Source: Pseudoflavonifractor capillosus (GTDB lineage: Bacteria; Bacillota; Clostridia; Oscillospirales; Oscillospiraceae). Taken from it: a stretch of 64,000 nucleotides of DNA. The stretch covers positions 62,001 through 126,000 of the forward strand of contig NZ_JACSNZ010000003.1 of assembly GCF_016902575.1 (NCBI RefSeq), written 5' to 3'. Positions 43,028 to 52,789 of this stretch are shown in pieces; position 1 is the stretch's first letter; the number at the start of each line of letters is the position of its first letter. The notes beneath the pieces were generated by a model. The model was not told the DNA's origin, did no database searches, and worked only from the letters and a program-made list of their open reading frames with translations. A program made the translations under genes and the position numbers.

Positions 43028-43867
43028 TCACACTCCAAACATTTCTTTTGCGATGCGGTCGGCAGCTTTCACCAAACCAACCAGCACCAAAAGATTAAAG
43101 ATGGTTTCGCCAAGATAGCCCCAGACTTGCGTGATGACTGCTGCTTCGGCGTCGATCACAGGTGTGCCGCTGGAGACATAGGCGGTAAAGATGATGCAGG
43201 CCAGCACCACCACGGCTCCCTCCATGCACACACCAATGTAGCTTTTGAGAAAGGACTTGCCGATAAAAGATGTGCTTTCTCCCGCAAAGGAGGATAGGGC
43301 TATGGGGGAAAGGGCCGCATACATATAGAGCTTAAAAAAGCGTCCATAGACTGTGAGAATCATAATGAAGGCCAGCACCGTGATAAAGAGACTGCCCAGC
43401 AGCGTGACCAGCCAAAGCGGGATGCTCTCCAGGAAGCCCAGGCTATTGATGGCATCTATCATTTCCGTTGGCATAGTAATGGAGGCTCCATCGGCACCGC
43501 CGACACTGCCTGCTGCGGTCGCCACAATACCGTTGCACACCGCAAAGATTTTCGTCAGAAAATCCATGCCGTAAGTAATGGCCACCTTTGCCAATACAAA
43601 TTGGATCAGGTGGCGCACCACATATTCCGGTCGCTGAAAATCCCGGAAGCTGGCAGCACTCCGAAAGAGGCTAATGGCGAAAAATAGCACCAGCAAGCCA
43701 TAGCCGATGGCCTGCATCCCGCCGTTGATGGTGACAATGGTACTCCAGATTGTGCCGCCTTTGAAGGTTTCCGGGGATTGTGTCAGCAGGCCCCACAGTT
43801 CCTCCATTTTGGTGTTCCATGTGGTAAAAGCGTTTTGAAGGTTGTCTACAACCCAGTTGTTGTCCAA
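43028..43867 (-). CDS. VirB6-like polytopic T4SS membrane protein
   Basis: A 279-residue protein with about six membrane helices (e.g. GYGLLVLFFAISLF, LITVLAF-type repeats, GAVVVLACIIFTAYV). It resembles the TrbL/VirB6-type channel component of Clostridia ICEs. The start is a TTG seven bases behind GGAGGTG. The next upstream gene on this strand is the VirB2-like gene, 718 bases away, separated by a toxin-antitoxin pair on the opposite strand. Confidence 0.82.
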   Translation of the reverse strand: MDNNWVVDNLQNAFTTWNTKMEELWGLLTQSPETFKGGTIWSTIVTINGGMQAIGYGLLVLFFAISLFRSAASFRDFQRPEYVVRHLIQFVLAKVAITYGMDFLTKIFAVCNGIVATAAGSVGGADGASITMPTEMIDAINSLGFLESIPLWLVTLLGSLFITVLAFIMILTVYGRFFKLYMYAALSPIALSSFAGESTSFIGKSFLKSYIGVCMEGAVVVLACIIFTAYVSSGTPVIDAEAAVITQVWGYLGETIFNLLVLVGLVKAADRIAKEMFGV

Positions 43868-43917
43868 ATTGATTCACCTCCAGGTGAGTTTTCGATGGGA
43901 TCAGGTTGTCCGCCGTC

Positions 43918-43946
43918 TTGATAAAATGGCGTAATTGTGATAAAAT
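43918..43946 (+). promoter_or_regulatory. Promoter of the toxin-antitoxin pair
   Basis: TTGATA (43918-43923), 17 bases, then TAAAAT (43941-43946), with the antitoxin RBS AAAGGGGG downstream. It is a near-consensus promoter, probably repressed by the antitoxin or its complex. Confidence 0.78.
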
Positions 43947-43974
43947 ATAGCCACATCAGAAAGGGGGCTTTTCT

Positions 43975-44244
43975 ATGTTGGATATTCGTCCGGTTTCCGA
44001 TTTGCGCAACAAATTCAGCGAAATTGAGGAAACAGTCAAGGGTGGTCAGCCGGTTTATTTGACCAAAAATGGCTACGGCTCCATGGTGGTACTCAGTCTG
44101 GAACAGTATGCCGCTTTGACCGATGAAGTGGAGCTGCGCCTGGATGAAGCTGACCGGGCTGCGGCAGCAGATACCGTCCGCTATACAGAGGAAGAAGTGT
44201 TTGGCAGAGTGAGGAGTCGGCTGCATGAACGGAAAGCACTATAA
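43975..44244 (+). CDS. Phd/YefM-type antitoxin
   Basis: An 89-residue antitoxin beginning MLDIRPVSDLRNKFSEIEE, the Phd/YefM fold with GYGSMVVLSLEQY as the second strand/helix. The C-terminal half is acidic and likely disordered, wrapping the toxin. Its end overlaps the toxin start by 20 bases, typical for co-translated pairs. It should neutralise the toxin and repress the shared promoter. Confidence 0.88.
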   Translation: MLDIRPVSDLRNKFSEIEETVKGGQPVYLTKNGYGSMVVLSLEQYAALTDEVELRLDEADRAAAADTVRYTEEEVFGRVRSRLHERKAL

Positions 44245-44539
44245 GCTGCGATTCTTGCCGCTATTTGAAGAAGATTTGTCAGGCATTGTGGATTATATTG
44301 CCTATCGCCTGAAGAATCCCATAGCGGCTGACCAGTTGGTGGATGCCGTCCAGGAGGCCATTCGGGAGCGAACTACCTGTGCGGAAGCCTTTGAACCATA
44401 CCACTCCGCCAAAGAACGCCAGTATCCGTACTATCGGATTTATGTAAAGAATTATGTGATTTTCTACGTTGTAATTGGCGATGTCATGGAAGTGCGCCGC
44501 ATCCTCTACAATCGTCGGAATATCCCGGAGCATATCTAA
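44225..44539 (+). CDS. RelE/ParE-family toxin
   Basis: A 104-residue RelE/ParE superfamily toxin: YKLRFLPLFEEDLSGIVDYI, then AFEPYH and YPYYRIYVKNYVIFYVV with the terminal MEVRRILYNRRN, all typical of this fold. Whether it cleaves mRNA at the ribosome (RelE) or poisons gyrase (ParE) cannot be decided by eye; the end 'VRRILYNRRNI' is RelE/YoeB-like. It probably stabilises the ICE in the host. Confidence 0.87.
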   Translation: MNGKHYKLRFLPLFEEDLSGIVDYIAYRLKNPIAADQLVDAVQEAIRERTTCAEAFEPYHSAKERQYPYYRIYVKNYVIFYVVIGDVMEVRRILYNRRNIPEHI

Positions 44540-44542
44540 AGG

Positions 44543-44580
44543 AGCAGCCGGTCTGTCGGAATGGCAGACCGGCTGCTTTT
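44543..44580 (+). terminator. Terminator of the toxin-antitoxin operon
   Basis: AGCAGCCGGTCTG/CAGACCGGCTGCT, a 13-bp stem with a nine-base loop, followed by TTTT. It lies between the toxin and the end of the converging VirB2-like gene. Confidence 0.9.
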
Positions 44581-44584
44581 TCTC

Positions 44585-44929
44585 TTAGATAGCGCCGATG
44601 GTGGTGAGAATCTCCTTGGCAAAGGCGATCATCAGCCCACCAAACAGGCACAGAAAGCCCTGGGTACGCTGGCTGGCGTCATGGGACTGGATGCTCATGC
44701 CCACCTGGACAACACCCCAGCCCAGGATGATAACACCAATGGCCTTGATGATGTTGAAAATAAAGTCGGACAGGCTGTTGACGATGGTCAGAGGGTCAGA
44801 ACCAGCGGCCATAGCAGGCACCGTGCAAAGGGTCATAGCCAGCATCGTCAAGGCTCCGGCGAAATAGTGCCGTCTGGCTCGGCGGTTCAGGGTGTTGGAC
44901 TGTTCATTCTTCTTCATCAGCTTTTTCAT
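44585..44929 (-). CDS. VirB2-like pilin (Maff2/TrbC-type)
   Basis: A 114-residue protein with a signal-like N-terminus (GALTMLAMTLCTVPAMAAG, cleavage after AMA) and two hydrophobic segments, IFNIIKAIGVIILGWGVVQV and FLCLFGGLMIAFAKEI. This is the layout of a VirB2/TrbC pilin. The ATG at 44929 lies behind GGAGG and inside the end of virD4 (26-base overlap), so translation is coupled. In Clostridia ICEs this position holds 'Maff2' family proteins. Confidence 0.75.
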   Translation of the reverse strand: MKKLMKKNEQSNTLNRRARRHYFAGALTMLAMTLCTVPAMAAGSDPLTIVNSLSDFIFNIIKAIGVIILGWGVVQVGMSIQSHDASQRTQGFLCLFGGLMIAFAKEILTTIGAI

Positions 44930-46694
44930 GTTCGGATTCCTCCATTGTTTCAAATTGATAATCGTCCAGAGAACGAAAATCGTAGGGCAGATCGGATACC
45001 TCAAATTTGGTGGGCAGGCTCTTATGGACATAGGGCGCTGCGCCGCCGTCCTCCGTCAGCTTGATATTGGGGTGCTTCATGAGGTCGTATTTCTTGTCCA
45101 GCACAGGGCGCTCACCACGGATGAGCAGAATGGAATCGTTGGTATCCATTAAACGAATTTCCTCTTGCATCATCAGCTCACGGCCTGCCTGCTGATAGTT
45201 GGTAGAGCTGGAGCCGCTGTGTCCACGGGTCAGGCCACGGGTGCGGGTGTCCAGCGTCTCTTTGCCCAGCAGCTTGCTCATAAACTCCAGGGAGGTCGGC
45301 TCATTGCCGCCACCTAAAAACAGGAGGGTATCACAGTTGCCGATGATACTCTCCCATTCCTTCTCGTAGATGTTTTTGATCTGAGCGATATTCTGAACAA
45401 TGATGTTGAGACTGATATTGTAGCTGCGGCAGGTAGCCAGGATTTTAGGGTAGCTGTCCGGCTGGGCAACATTGGCCCATTCATCCTGAATGACACGCAC
45501 CGGAATCGGCAGTTTACCTTTATACTTCTCATCCGCCACCCGGTACAGTTCCTGAAAGCATTGGGTATAGAGCATACCCACCAGGTAGTTCATGCTGCCG
45601 TCCGCCACAGGGATGACACAAAAAATAGCCCTCTTGCGTTCGCCAAGAGAGCCAAAGTCCATATCATCCCGGAAGGTCATAGCTGCAAATTGGGGCATTG
45701 CCAGTGCCGCCAGACGAACAGCAGCAGAGACAAGGATGGTCTTTGCGGTCTTGCCTGCGGCCTGCTTGAAAATTTTGTACTGGTGGACTGCAATGTGGTC
45801 TGGTTTGTCGTATTCCAGCTGCAAAAAGAGCCGGTCTAAGGGGCTTTGGTATTCCTCGTCCTCCTCTCTTACCTGCGCACAAGTTAGCAGGTAGGTAATC
45901 ATTTCAAGGTTTTGCTCATACGGCGGAGCTTCATGGAGCAGATAGAGCATCAGGGCAGAATCCAGTGCAATTTCCGCTTTTTCCCAGAAGGGGTCAGAGT
46001 TATTGGCGTTCTTTGGAGTGGTGTTGCGGATCAGATTGTCCATCAATTTCAGCACATCGGCCTCGTTGCGGATATAGGCAAAGGGGTTATATCCGTCCGA
46101 TTGGCTGGGGTCAATCAGGTTGAACACCACGATTTCATATCCCATTTCTTTGAGCAGATTCCCGGAGGAACGCAGCAGCTCCCCCTTCGGATCAGTAATG
46201 ATATAGGAACAATTTGCGCTATAAAGCCATGGTTTTGCCACGAACCGGGTCTTACCGGAACCGGAGCCGCCTACCACAACAATATTGAGATTACGGCGGT
46301 GCTTGTAGCTGTTAAAGTTGATACTGACATTCTGCGTCAGGATGACATTGGATAAGGGGTCTTTGGCATCGGCGTACTTCTTGCAGAGGGCCTTGGGGTC
46401 GCCCCATTTGGCGGAGCCATACTCCTCCCCCGGTCTGCGGTTTTCACTGGAGGTGTAGTAGAGGCCAATGCCACAGCCATAGCACACCAGACAGATCAGC
46501 ACAACCTTCATGGAATGTGGCTTCCACTGGATGGAGAACGGATGGGCGAACTGCCCGGAGAGCCGTTCCGTCAGGGTAAACAGGTTCATGCCATCTTCAT
46601 AGGCGGTGGCAATCAGCAAAGCGGCCCAAACCACCAGAATGGACAGTGCCGCCCACAAAGGGGCGGCACTGCGAAAACTCTGATTGCGCTTCAC
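44904..46694 (-). CDS. VirD4-like coupling protein
   Basis: A 596-residue type IV coupling protein linking the relaxosome to the T4SS. Two N-terminal membrane helices are followed by VVVGGSGSGKTRFVAKP (Walker A near 140), SYIITDPKGELLR and VIQDEWANVAQPD (Walker B region) and a TraG/TraD-like C-terminus. The start is a GTG only three bases after the adhesin stop codon. No RBS of its own is obvious, so coupling to the adhesin is likely. Confidence 0.93.
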   Translation of the reverse strand: MKRNQSFRSAAPLWAALSILVVWAALLIATAYEDGMNLFTLTERLSGQFAHPFSIQWKPHSMKVVLICLVCYGCGIGLYYTSSENRRPGEEYGSAKWGDPKALCKKYADAKDPLSNVILTQNVSINFNSYKHRRNLNIVVVGGSGSGKTRFVAKPWLYSANCSYIITDPKGELLRSSGNLLKEMGYEIVVFNLIDPSQSDGYNPFAYIRNEADVLKLMDNLIRNTTPKNANNSDPFWEKAEIALDSALMLYLLHEAPPYEQNLEMITYLLTCAQVREEDEEYQSPLDRLFLQLEYDKPDHIAVHQYKIFKQAAGKTAKTILVSAAVRLAALAMPQFAAMTFRDDMDFGSLGERKRAIFCVIPVADGSMNYLVGMLYTQCFQELYRVADEKYKGKLPIPVRVIQDEWANVAQPDSYPKILATCRSYNISLNIIVQNIAQIKNIYEKEWESIIGNCDTLLFLGGGNEPTSLEFMSKLLGKETLDTRTRGLTRGHSGSSSTNYQQAGRELMMQEEIRLMDTNDSILLIRGERPVLDKKYDLMKHPNIKLTEDGGAAPYVHKSLPTKFEVSDLPYDFRSLDDYQFETMEESEHEKADEEE

Positions 46695-46697
46695 GGC

Positions 46698-49600
46698 TTA
46701 GTACCCAGTCTTGGGCAGGGTCGTGATGGTTTTGGCGTAAACCTTGGTCACCCAGCGGCTTACAGCCTGAATCCACTGACCATTGTAGACACCGCCCACA
46801 TCAGCCACATTGACAATGCTGGAGCCATTAGCAAGGCCACCCACCACATTGCCGTGGATATAAGCAGTTTCTACTTGCCCAAAGCCGCCCTTGACGGTGC
46901 CGAACACGAACATAATCTCGGTGACACGCTCGTTAGAGGCAAGGCCCAGGGCCGCAGGACTGGCTTCCAGCACATAGTTCTTTGTGGTGGAAAGGCTGTC
47001 AGCCAACGTCTGATAGCTGTCCTTCAGATTGGTCTTGTAGACGATCTTATAGGAGAGTTGCTGGTTGTAGGTGCCGGTAACTACCTTGGAGAGCGACACC
47101 TGACCGGGCAGCGTATCTCTCCAATAGAAAGAGGAAAGCGGCACGGTGGAGGTGTTGCCAATGCCGGTGATGGTGTACTGGATGGGCTGGTTAGGCATGA
47201 CCTCGGCATAGCCAGTCTTTTTGATGGCTACGCCTGTGGATACGCTGTTGTCCTCCACCTCAAATGTCACGATCTGGCCTTCGTAGTCCAGATATGCGGT
47301 CAAGACAGTGGGATTGATGGCGTAGTAATCGGGGGCCTGTACCTCACGGATGGTATAGCGGCCCAGGGGCAGGAGCTTGGATACCGCTCTGCCGTTGTAA
47401 TCGGACACGATGGTGTCCACGACATTACCGGCCTTGTCGTAGATTTCAAACACGGCCCCTTCCAGCAAAGTCCCCGCAGGCAGGGCGTTGATGGGGTTAT
47501 CGTCTGCGGATTTCTTGATGATCTGGATCTGTCCCATGATGGGGGTGTTCTCCCACTCCACCAGGGTTGTCTCACCGGATTTTACATAGACCGTTTTGCG
47601 CTGCGTATCCAGGATGTAGCCCTCGTTTTCCAGCTCACGGAGATAGTATCGTCCGGTTTCCAGATTCTCGATGTAGACGTAACCCTGGTCATCGCTGGTG
47701 TACTGGCCTACGGGGTTGTTGCTGGCGTCATACAGCAAGAAGGTCACGCCGTAAATGCCCTTGCCGGTGCTGCTGTCGGTCTTGTGAATGAGAATACCGG
47801 AGAAGGCTTTATTGGTGACGGTCAGCTTGCTGGTCTTGCCCTCCTTTACCTCGAAGTAATGGGGAGTGTCATCCAGCTTATAGCCGTCCGGGGCTTCAAT
47901 CTCCACGGCATAGTAGGCTCCGTCCTCCAGGGAGAGGAACACCCGGCCATTCTTGTCCGTGGTCACGGTGTCCACCAGGGCATCATCCATCTTGCGAATT
48001 TCAAACGTGGCATTGGCCAGCCGCTCTGTTTTGTCCGCTTCGTCTACCTTGATGATCTCCACGCCGCCCACCGGATCGTTGTAGAAAGTCAGCTCCTGGG
48101 TGTCGTTGGGATTGATAACCACCGTCTGGGTACGGGTTTCCTCGTGGATGGTGTAGCCCTCAATGGTTTGGGTTTCTGTCACTACAATGGTGCCGGTCAG
48201 TCCAGACAGAATGATCTGTCCGTTCTTGTCCGTGGTGTAAATGCCCTTGCTGGACAGAGTACCGCCCTCGGCATCCACATAGGAGCCGTCCGAGTAGGTC
48301 AGCTTAAACTCTACGCCCTCCAGGGGAGCCTTGGTGACAGAATCCAGCTTATTGATGATGAGATTGCCCTTGGGCTGGTTGAAAAACTCCAGGGTATATG
48401 TCTGGTGATCCTTGATTTGGATGGTCTTGGGGGTATTGTCCAGCAGGTAGCCGTCCTTGGGCTTGACCTCCTGAACCACATAGCCACCCGGCTCCAGGTC
48501 GGGGATGGTGATATAACCATTTTCATCGGTGCGGAACTCACCGTTGGACGTACCGACTACGGCCCCGTCCGTAGTGGTCACTTTGAAGATTACCTCGCTG
48601 AGCGGTTCCTTGGTTACGCTGTCCATCTTCTTGATGACCAGCCCACCCAGGGGTTCATTGGCGATGGTGACTTCTTTGCAGCTGCCGCTTTCCACCTTAA
48701 CGGTCTGAGCGGTGCCGTTGAGCAGATAGCCCTCTGCGGCCTTGGTTTCGGTGATGGAGTAGCAGCCAGCAGGGATATTGCTCAACTTGATTAGGCCGTT
48801 GGCGTCGGTGGTATAGGTACCTGCGGGATACTCACAGCCATTGCACCCAGCGATTTTGAACTGCACACCGGACAGAGGCTTACGAGTTACGCTGTCCACC
48901 TTGGTGATCAGGAGACAGCCCTGGGGGGTGTTGCGGAACTCCAGGGTGACGGTCTGCCCTGCCTTGATGGTGGCCGTCTGGGGGGTATCATCCAGCTCAT
49001 AGCCGGTCTTGGCTCTGGTTTCCTTGACTACCAGGGTAGTACCGGGGTCGATCCCCTCAATGAGAATCGTACCGGCGCTGTCAGTGACGAACTTGCCGTT
49101 GGCGTCGCCCACCACCGTGCCGTCTGCGGTTGTAACCATGAACTCTACATCGCTAAGCGGCTCATGAGTTTCACTGTCAATTTTCTTAATCAGCAGGCTA
49201 CCTTTGGGGCTGTTCCCAAAATAGAGCTGCACCACATCCTGTTCCTTGCCGGAGATAAAAACGGTCTGGGGTGCGGTGTCAATGACGTGGCCATTCGGAC
49301 TGGCCAGCTCCTCCACAACGTAGGTGCCTGCCTCCAGGCCAGTGACGGTAAAACTGCCATTGGCGCTGGTCTTATAGGTACCGATGACGGTGCCACCGCT
49401 GCCGGAGGTGCCGCCCAGGTAGCGCACCTGGAACACAGCGCCCTCCAGGGCCTCGCCAGTGACGGAATCGTATTTCCAGACTACCAGAGCGGACAATGGG
49501 GTGTTCTCAAAGATCAGCTGCACACCTTTATCATTGTCCACATATATGATCTGCTCGGAGGGGTCACGGAGGGCATATCCGGTAGGCGGATCAACTTCCA

Positions 49601-52600
49601 CTACCTTGTACCAGCCGGTATCCAGCTTGTCCAGATAGATTTCACCGTTTTCATCGGTGTAATAGAAGTTCTGATCCAGCTTTTGGAACGTGCCGTCCTC
49701 GGTGTTGTCCTTGGATACCCAGAGTTCAAACTTGGCCCCCTTCAGAGGGTTGCCGGTGACTGAATCAATCTTCTTGATGGTCAGGCCCGGCTTCTTTTCG
49801 TTTTCAATGGTAATTTCGGTAGTCTTACCGGGCCGCAGATAGACCTCATGGGGCGTGGAGTCCAGGATATAACCGTCCGGGGCCTGAATCTCGGTGACGA
49901 TGTAGTATCCCTCATCCAGATGGATGTTTTCTACGGTAATAGAACCGTCCGGGCCTACGGGGAAGTCTCCGATCTTCACGCCTGCCTTGGTCTTGACCTC
50001 AAAGATGGCTCCTGTCAGGGCATTGCCGTTGATGTCCACTTTGTGGATGGTCAGTGTGGGGCGCTTGTAGTTCTGGAACTGCACCGTGGCATCCCGATTC
50101 GGCTCCAACGTCACCTGTTGGGGGGTGGTGTCCAGGATATAGCCCTCCGGGACACTCTGCTCGGTGACGGTGTAGACACCGGGCAGCAGGTTCTCAATGG
50201 TTACGGTACCGTCCTCGCCGGTGGGTTCCGTAGTGATGGTGGGGCCGTCGGCATAGTTCAGCGTGAAGGTCACGCCGGGGATGGGTTCGCCGGTGTCCTT
50301 GTCCGTTTTGCGGATGGTCAGATTAGGCCGCTTATCGTTTTGGATGGTAATGGTAGAGGTCTGTCCAGGGAACAGCTCTACATGGTATTCGGTAGGGTCT
50401 AAGATGTGGTCGGACACGGTGGCGGTTTCCTTGACGGAGTACACACCCGGCTCCAGGTCGGCAATCAGAATCTCGCCCTGGGCATTGGTGGTACGGTCAA
50501 GGTAGTGGCTCCCATCTTCGATTTTAGCAATGCGGAAGGTAACACCAGCCAGCCGGGAACCGTCTGCACTGAGCTTAATCAGCTGGAAAGACGGCTTGAT
50601 GGAGTTGGTGAACACAAATTGAGCATCCTCGTTGGGGTCAAGCTGGATAATACGCTGGGCCTCGTCAATGATGTAGCCAGGGCAGGACTTCTCCGTCACC
50701 ACATAGGCCCCAGCGGGCAGATGAGACAGGTCGATCTCGCCGTTTTCATCGGTGGTAAACTCCTCCGGGCCGTAGTCCCCCGCCACCGATTTGATCTCAA
50801 AGACCGCATTGGGAATGACCTTGGAGGGGTCAGCAGAATCCACCTTAATGAGCTTCAGGCCGGGTTTCATGTCATTAAAGAAGGTCAGCTCTTTAATGCC
50901 GCTGCCAGCTTCCAGTTCCACCGACTGGGGGGTGGTGTCCAGAATATAGCCATCGTCGCCGGTATCCACTTCAACGGCACGGTAGGTTCCAGGCTCCAGG
51001 TTAGTCAGGAGAATCTCGCCAAACTCATCCGTGCGGAACGTACCCAGGCTTTCCTCATCCTTCCACACTTCAAAGGTTACTCCGGGCATGGCCACATAGT
51101 TTTTGCGGTCGTATTTGATGATCCGCAGGCCGGGTAGTTCTTTGTTGATGATGGGGAATGTGGTGGTTTCACCGGCGACTACGGTTGTGGTATAGATGGT
51201 ATCATCCAGTTCCCAGCCAACAGGGGCCGACGTTTCCTGAACCCGATAGGCTCCAGGCTTGATTTCGGTGAAAATGGCACAGCCAGCGGAGTTTGTTGTG
51301 GCTGTATAGGTCTGTCCGCTCTCAATGTGTTCGATGGTAATGACGGCTCCCGGCAGATTCATACCCGTGTCAGACTTTTTCTCAATTCGCAGACTGCCAT
51401 AGGGGTCATTGAAAAATGTGACCTCCGCCACCTCGTCATAGACCACAGTGACATTCTGGGCAGGTTGCTCACTGATGAGATAGTGCTGGGGGGCCTGACG
51501 CTCAATCACAGTATAGTTGCCGGTATGAAGCAGGGGGATGTAGATTTCGCCATTGCCATCTGTGGCAAAGGTTCCGATACTGTCACCCTCCGGCCCTATG
51601 ACCTCGAACAGCGCACCAGCAAGGGGCAGCTCGGTTCCGGTTTCATATTTCAGAATCCGCAGGCCGGTGCCTTCGGGATCATCGTTAGGATCGTCGGTGT
51701 AGTTACTGTACGCAGACAAATCCATAGTAACGGTGGGGTCGGTATCTACCACATAGTTCTGCAAGTTGCCGTAGATGTCTGTTTGCTGGCAAATAGCGTA
51801 GAACACCGCATACTTGTAAACGTCCGTACTGAAGGACAACTGCACACTGCCGGTTTCGCCCTGGATGCTCTCTACCGGATACAGCACCTTAAACTGACCG
51901 GCATAGCCATCGCCGGTGCCTTCGGTCGTAATGGTGGTAATATCCTGATTGCTGAGATTCACAATCCGAGTGCCTTCCGGGACGGAGTCGGGGTCGGTAA
52001 AAGCTACATTGACTGTGTAATCGCACACCCATGTTTTGCTCCAAAAGGTGAAGATCTGCTGCTTATACTGCTTGCCGTCTACGGTGACGGCGTATGCAGT
52101 GTCACGATCCGGGGTACAGGTGACATTGGGAGAAAGAATCTCTGTCCAGCTTGTACCTCTAGCATAAATGTCCTTTGCAGCGGCAAGGATTTTCTGCCCT
52201 CGCTGAAGCTCCTCGCCGGTCAGGGAGGGATTGATCTTGACATTGTTGATATTCCAATTACTCAGCAAGTAACACCACAGGGCAATTTTGGTGGCGTAGT
52301 ATCCCTGGTATTTATTTTCCAGGCCCAGCTCACCCAGGCTGCGGGTCGGATAGCCATTTGCGATAATGCCCATGATTTTGGGGTCGCTGGTCTTTTCTTC
52401 CGCAAGATATTCAATGCTTTCCCCCACTCCAACGGTTTGCGGGACACCGGGGGTCGTTGGATTCACACAGTATGCGGGAATTTCTCTGACCACGCCCTGG
52501 GCGTTCTGGTACTTGTAATAGGTGTAGATCAGGGTCTGCACTCTGCCATTAACGGACAGATAGGACAGCTTCGTGCCGCCGTTATAAATATCAACCTCGC

Positions 52601-52700
52601 CCAAGGCTTCTTCTACGCTACTGGCAGCAGAGGCAAAGCCGGTACAGAGGCTCAGCAATGTAGCGATGCACAACAGAAGTGCAATCAGTCTCCGTGTCAT
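46698..52700 (-). CDS. Giant SpaA/Cna-B repeat adhesin of the ICE
   Basis: A 2000-residue secreted protein; start at 52700 behind CAAGGAGG. A signal peptide (1-26) leads to an N-terminal thioester-like domain (about 30-340) with YCVNPTT near 77 and ATKIALWCYL near 133. Sixteen SpaA/Cna-B-type repeats of ~90 residues follow (345-1820), each beginning (L/I)xIxKxD and ending with an E in a VVE- or VTE-like strand, able to form Lys-Asn/Asp isopeptide bonds. The last ~180 residues resemble a DUF11-type domain. The protein stops right after LPKTGY: no hydrophobic helix or charged tail follows the LPXTG motif. It lies between sortase genes and virD4, so it likely aids donor-recipient adhesion. Confidence 0.88.
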   Translation of the reverse strand: MTRRLIALLLCIATLLSLCTGFASAASSVEEALGEVDIYNGGTKLSYLSVNGRVQTLIYTYYKYQNAQGVVREIPAYCVNPTTPGVPQTVGVGESIEYLAEEKTSDPKIMGIIANGYPTRSLGELGLENKYQGYYATKIALWCYLLSNWNINNVKINPSLTGEELQRGQKILAAAKDIYARGTSWTEILSPNVTCTPDRDTAYAVTVDGKQYKQQIFTFWSKTWVCDYTVNVAFTDPDSVPEGTRIVNLSNQDITTITTEGTGDGYAGQFKVLYPVESIQGETGSVQLSFSTDVYKYAVFYAICQQTDIYGNLQNYVVDTDPTVTMDLSAYSNYTDDPNDDPEGTGLRILKYETGTELPLAGALFEVIGPEGDSIGTFATDGNGEIYIPLLHTGNYTVIERQAPQHYLISEQPAQNVTVVYDEVAEVTFFNDPYGSLRIEKKSDTGMNLPGAVITIEHIESGQTYTATTNSAGCAIFTEIKPGAYRVQETSAPVGWELDDTIYTTTVVAGETTTFPIINKELPGLRIIKYDRKNYVAMPGVTFEVWKDEESLGTFRTDEFGEILLTNLEPGTYRAVEVDTGDDGYILDTTPQSVELEAGSGIKELTFFNDMKPGLKLIKVDSADPSKVIPNAVFEIKSVAGDYGPEEFTTDENGEIDLSHLPAGAYVVTEKSCPGYIIDEAQRIIQLDPNEDAQFVFTNSIKPSFQLIKLSADGSRLAGVTFRIAKIEDGSHYLDRTTNAQGEILIADLEPGVYSVKETATVSDHILDPTEYHVELFPGQTSTITIQNDKRPNLTIRKTDKDTGEPIPGVTFTLNYADGPTITTEPTGEDGTVTIENLLPGVYTVTEQSVPEGYILDTTPQQVTLEPNRDATVQFQNYKRPTLTIHKVDINGNALTGAIFEVKTKAGVKIGDFPVGPDGSITVENIHLDEGYYIVTEIQAPDGYILDSTPHEVYLRPGKTTEITIENEKKPGLTIKKIDSVTGNPLKGAKFELWVSKDNTEDGTFQKLDQNFYYTDENGEIYLDKLDTGWYKVVEVDPPTGYALRDPSEQIIYVDNDKGVQLIFENTPLSALVVWKYDSVTGEALEGAVFQVRYLGGTSGSGGTVIGTYKTSANGSFTVTGLEAGTYVVEELASPNGHVIDTAPQTVFISGKEQDVVQLYFGNSPKGSLLIKKIDSETHEPLSDVEFMVTTADGTVVGDANGKFVTDSAGTILIEGIDPGTTLVVKETRAKTGYELDDTPQTATIKAGQTVTLEFRNTPQGCLLITKVDSVTRKPLSGVQFKIAGCNGCEYPAGTYTTDANGLIKLSNIPAGCYSITETKAAEGYLLNGTAQTVKVESGSCKEVTIANEPLGGLVIKKMDSVTKEPLSEVIFKVTTTDGAVVGTSNGEFRTDENGYITIPDLEPGGYVVQEVKPKDGYLLDNTPKTIQIKDHQTYTLEFFNQPKGNLIINKLDSVTKAPLEGVEFKLTYSDGSYVDAEGGTLSSKGIYTTDKNGQIILSGLTGTIVVTETQTIEGYTIHEETRTQTVVINPNDTQELTFYNDPVGGVEIIKVDEADKTERLANATFEIRKMDDALVDTVTTDKNGRVFLSLEDGAYYAVEIEAPDGYKLDDTPHYFEVKEGKTSKLTVTNKAFSGILIHKTDSSTGKGIYGVTFLLYDASNNPVGQYTSDDQGYVYIENLETGRYYLRELENEGYILDTQRKTVYVKSGETTLVEWENTPIMGQIQIIKKSADDNPINALPAGTLLEGAVFEIYDKAGNVVDTIVSDYNGRAVSKLLPLGRYTIREVQAPDYYAINPTVLTAYLDYEGQIVTFEVEDNSVSTGVAIKKTGYAEVMPNQPIQYTITGIGNTSTVPLSSFYWRDTLPGQVSLSKVVTGTYNQQLSYKIVYKTNLKDSYQTLADSLSTTKNYVLEASPAALGLASNERVTEIMFVFGTVKGGFGQVETAYIHGNVVGGLANGSSIVNVADVGGVYNGQWIQAVSRWVTKVYAKTITTLPKTGY

Positions 52701-52789
52701 GGTATGACCTCCTTGTTTGAATAGCAAAGACGCCCGATGCAATCGCATTGGGCGTCTTTATTATGGTGGATATAAAGTTGAAAATCAGA

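Noticed and set aside
46698-52700. Periodic similarity resembling a CRISPR array
   Set aside because: The ~270-base period is the coding repeat of SpaA-type domains; there are no short identical repeats with unique spacers and no cas genes in the window.
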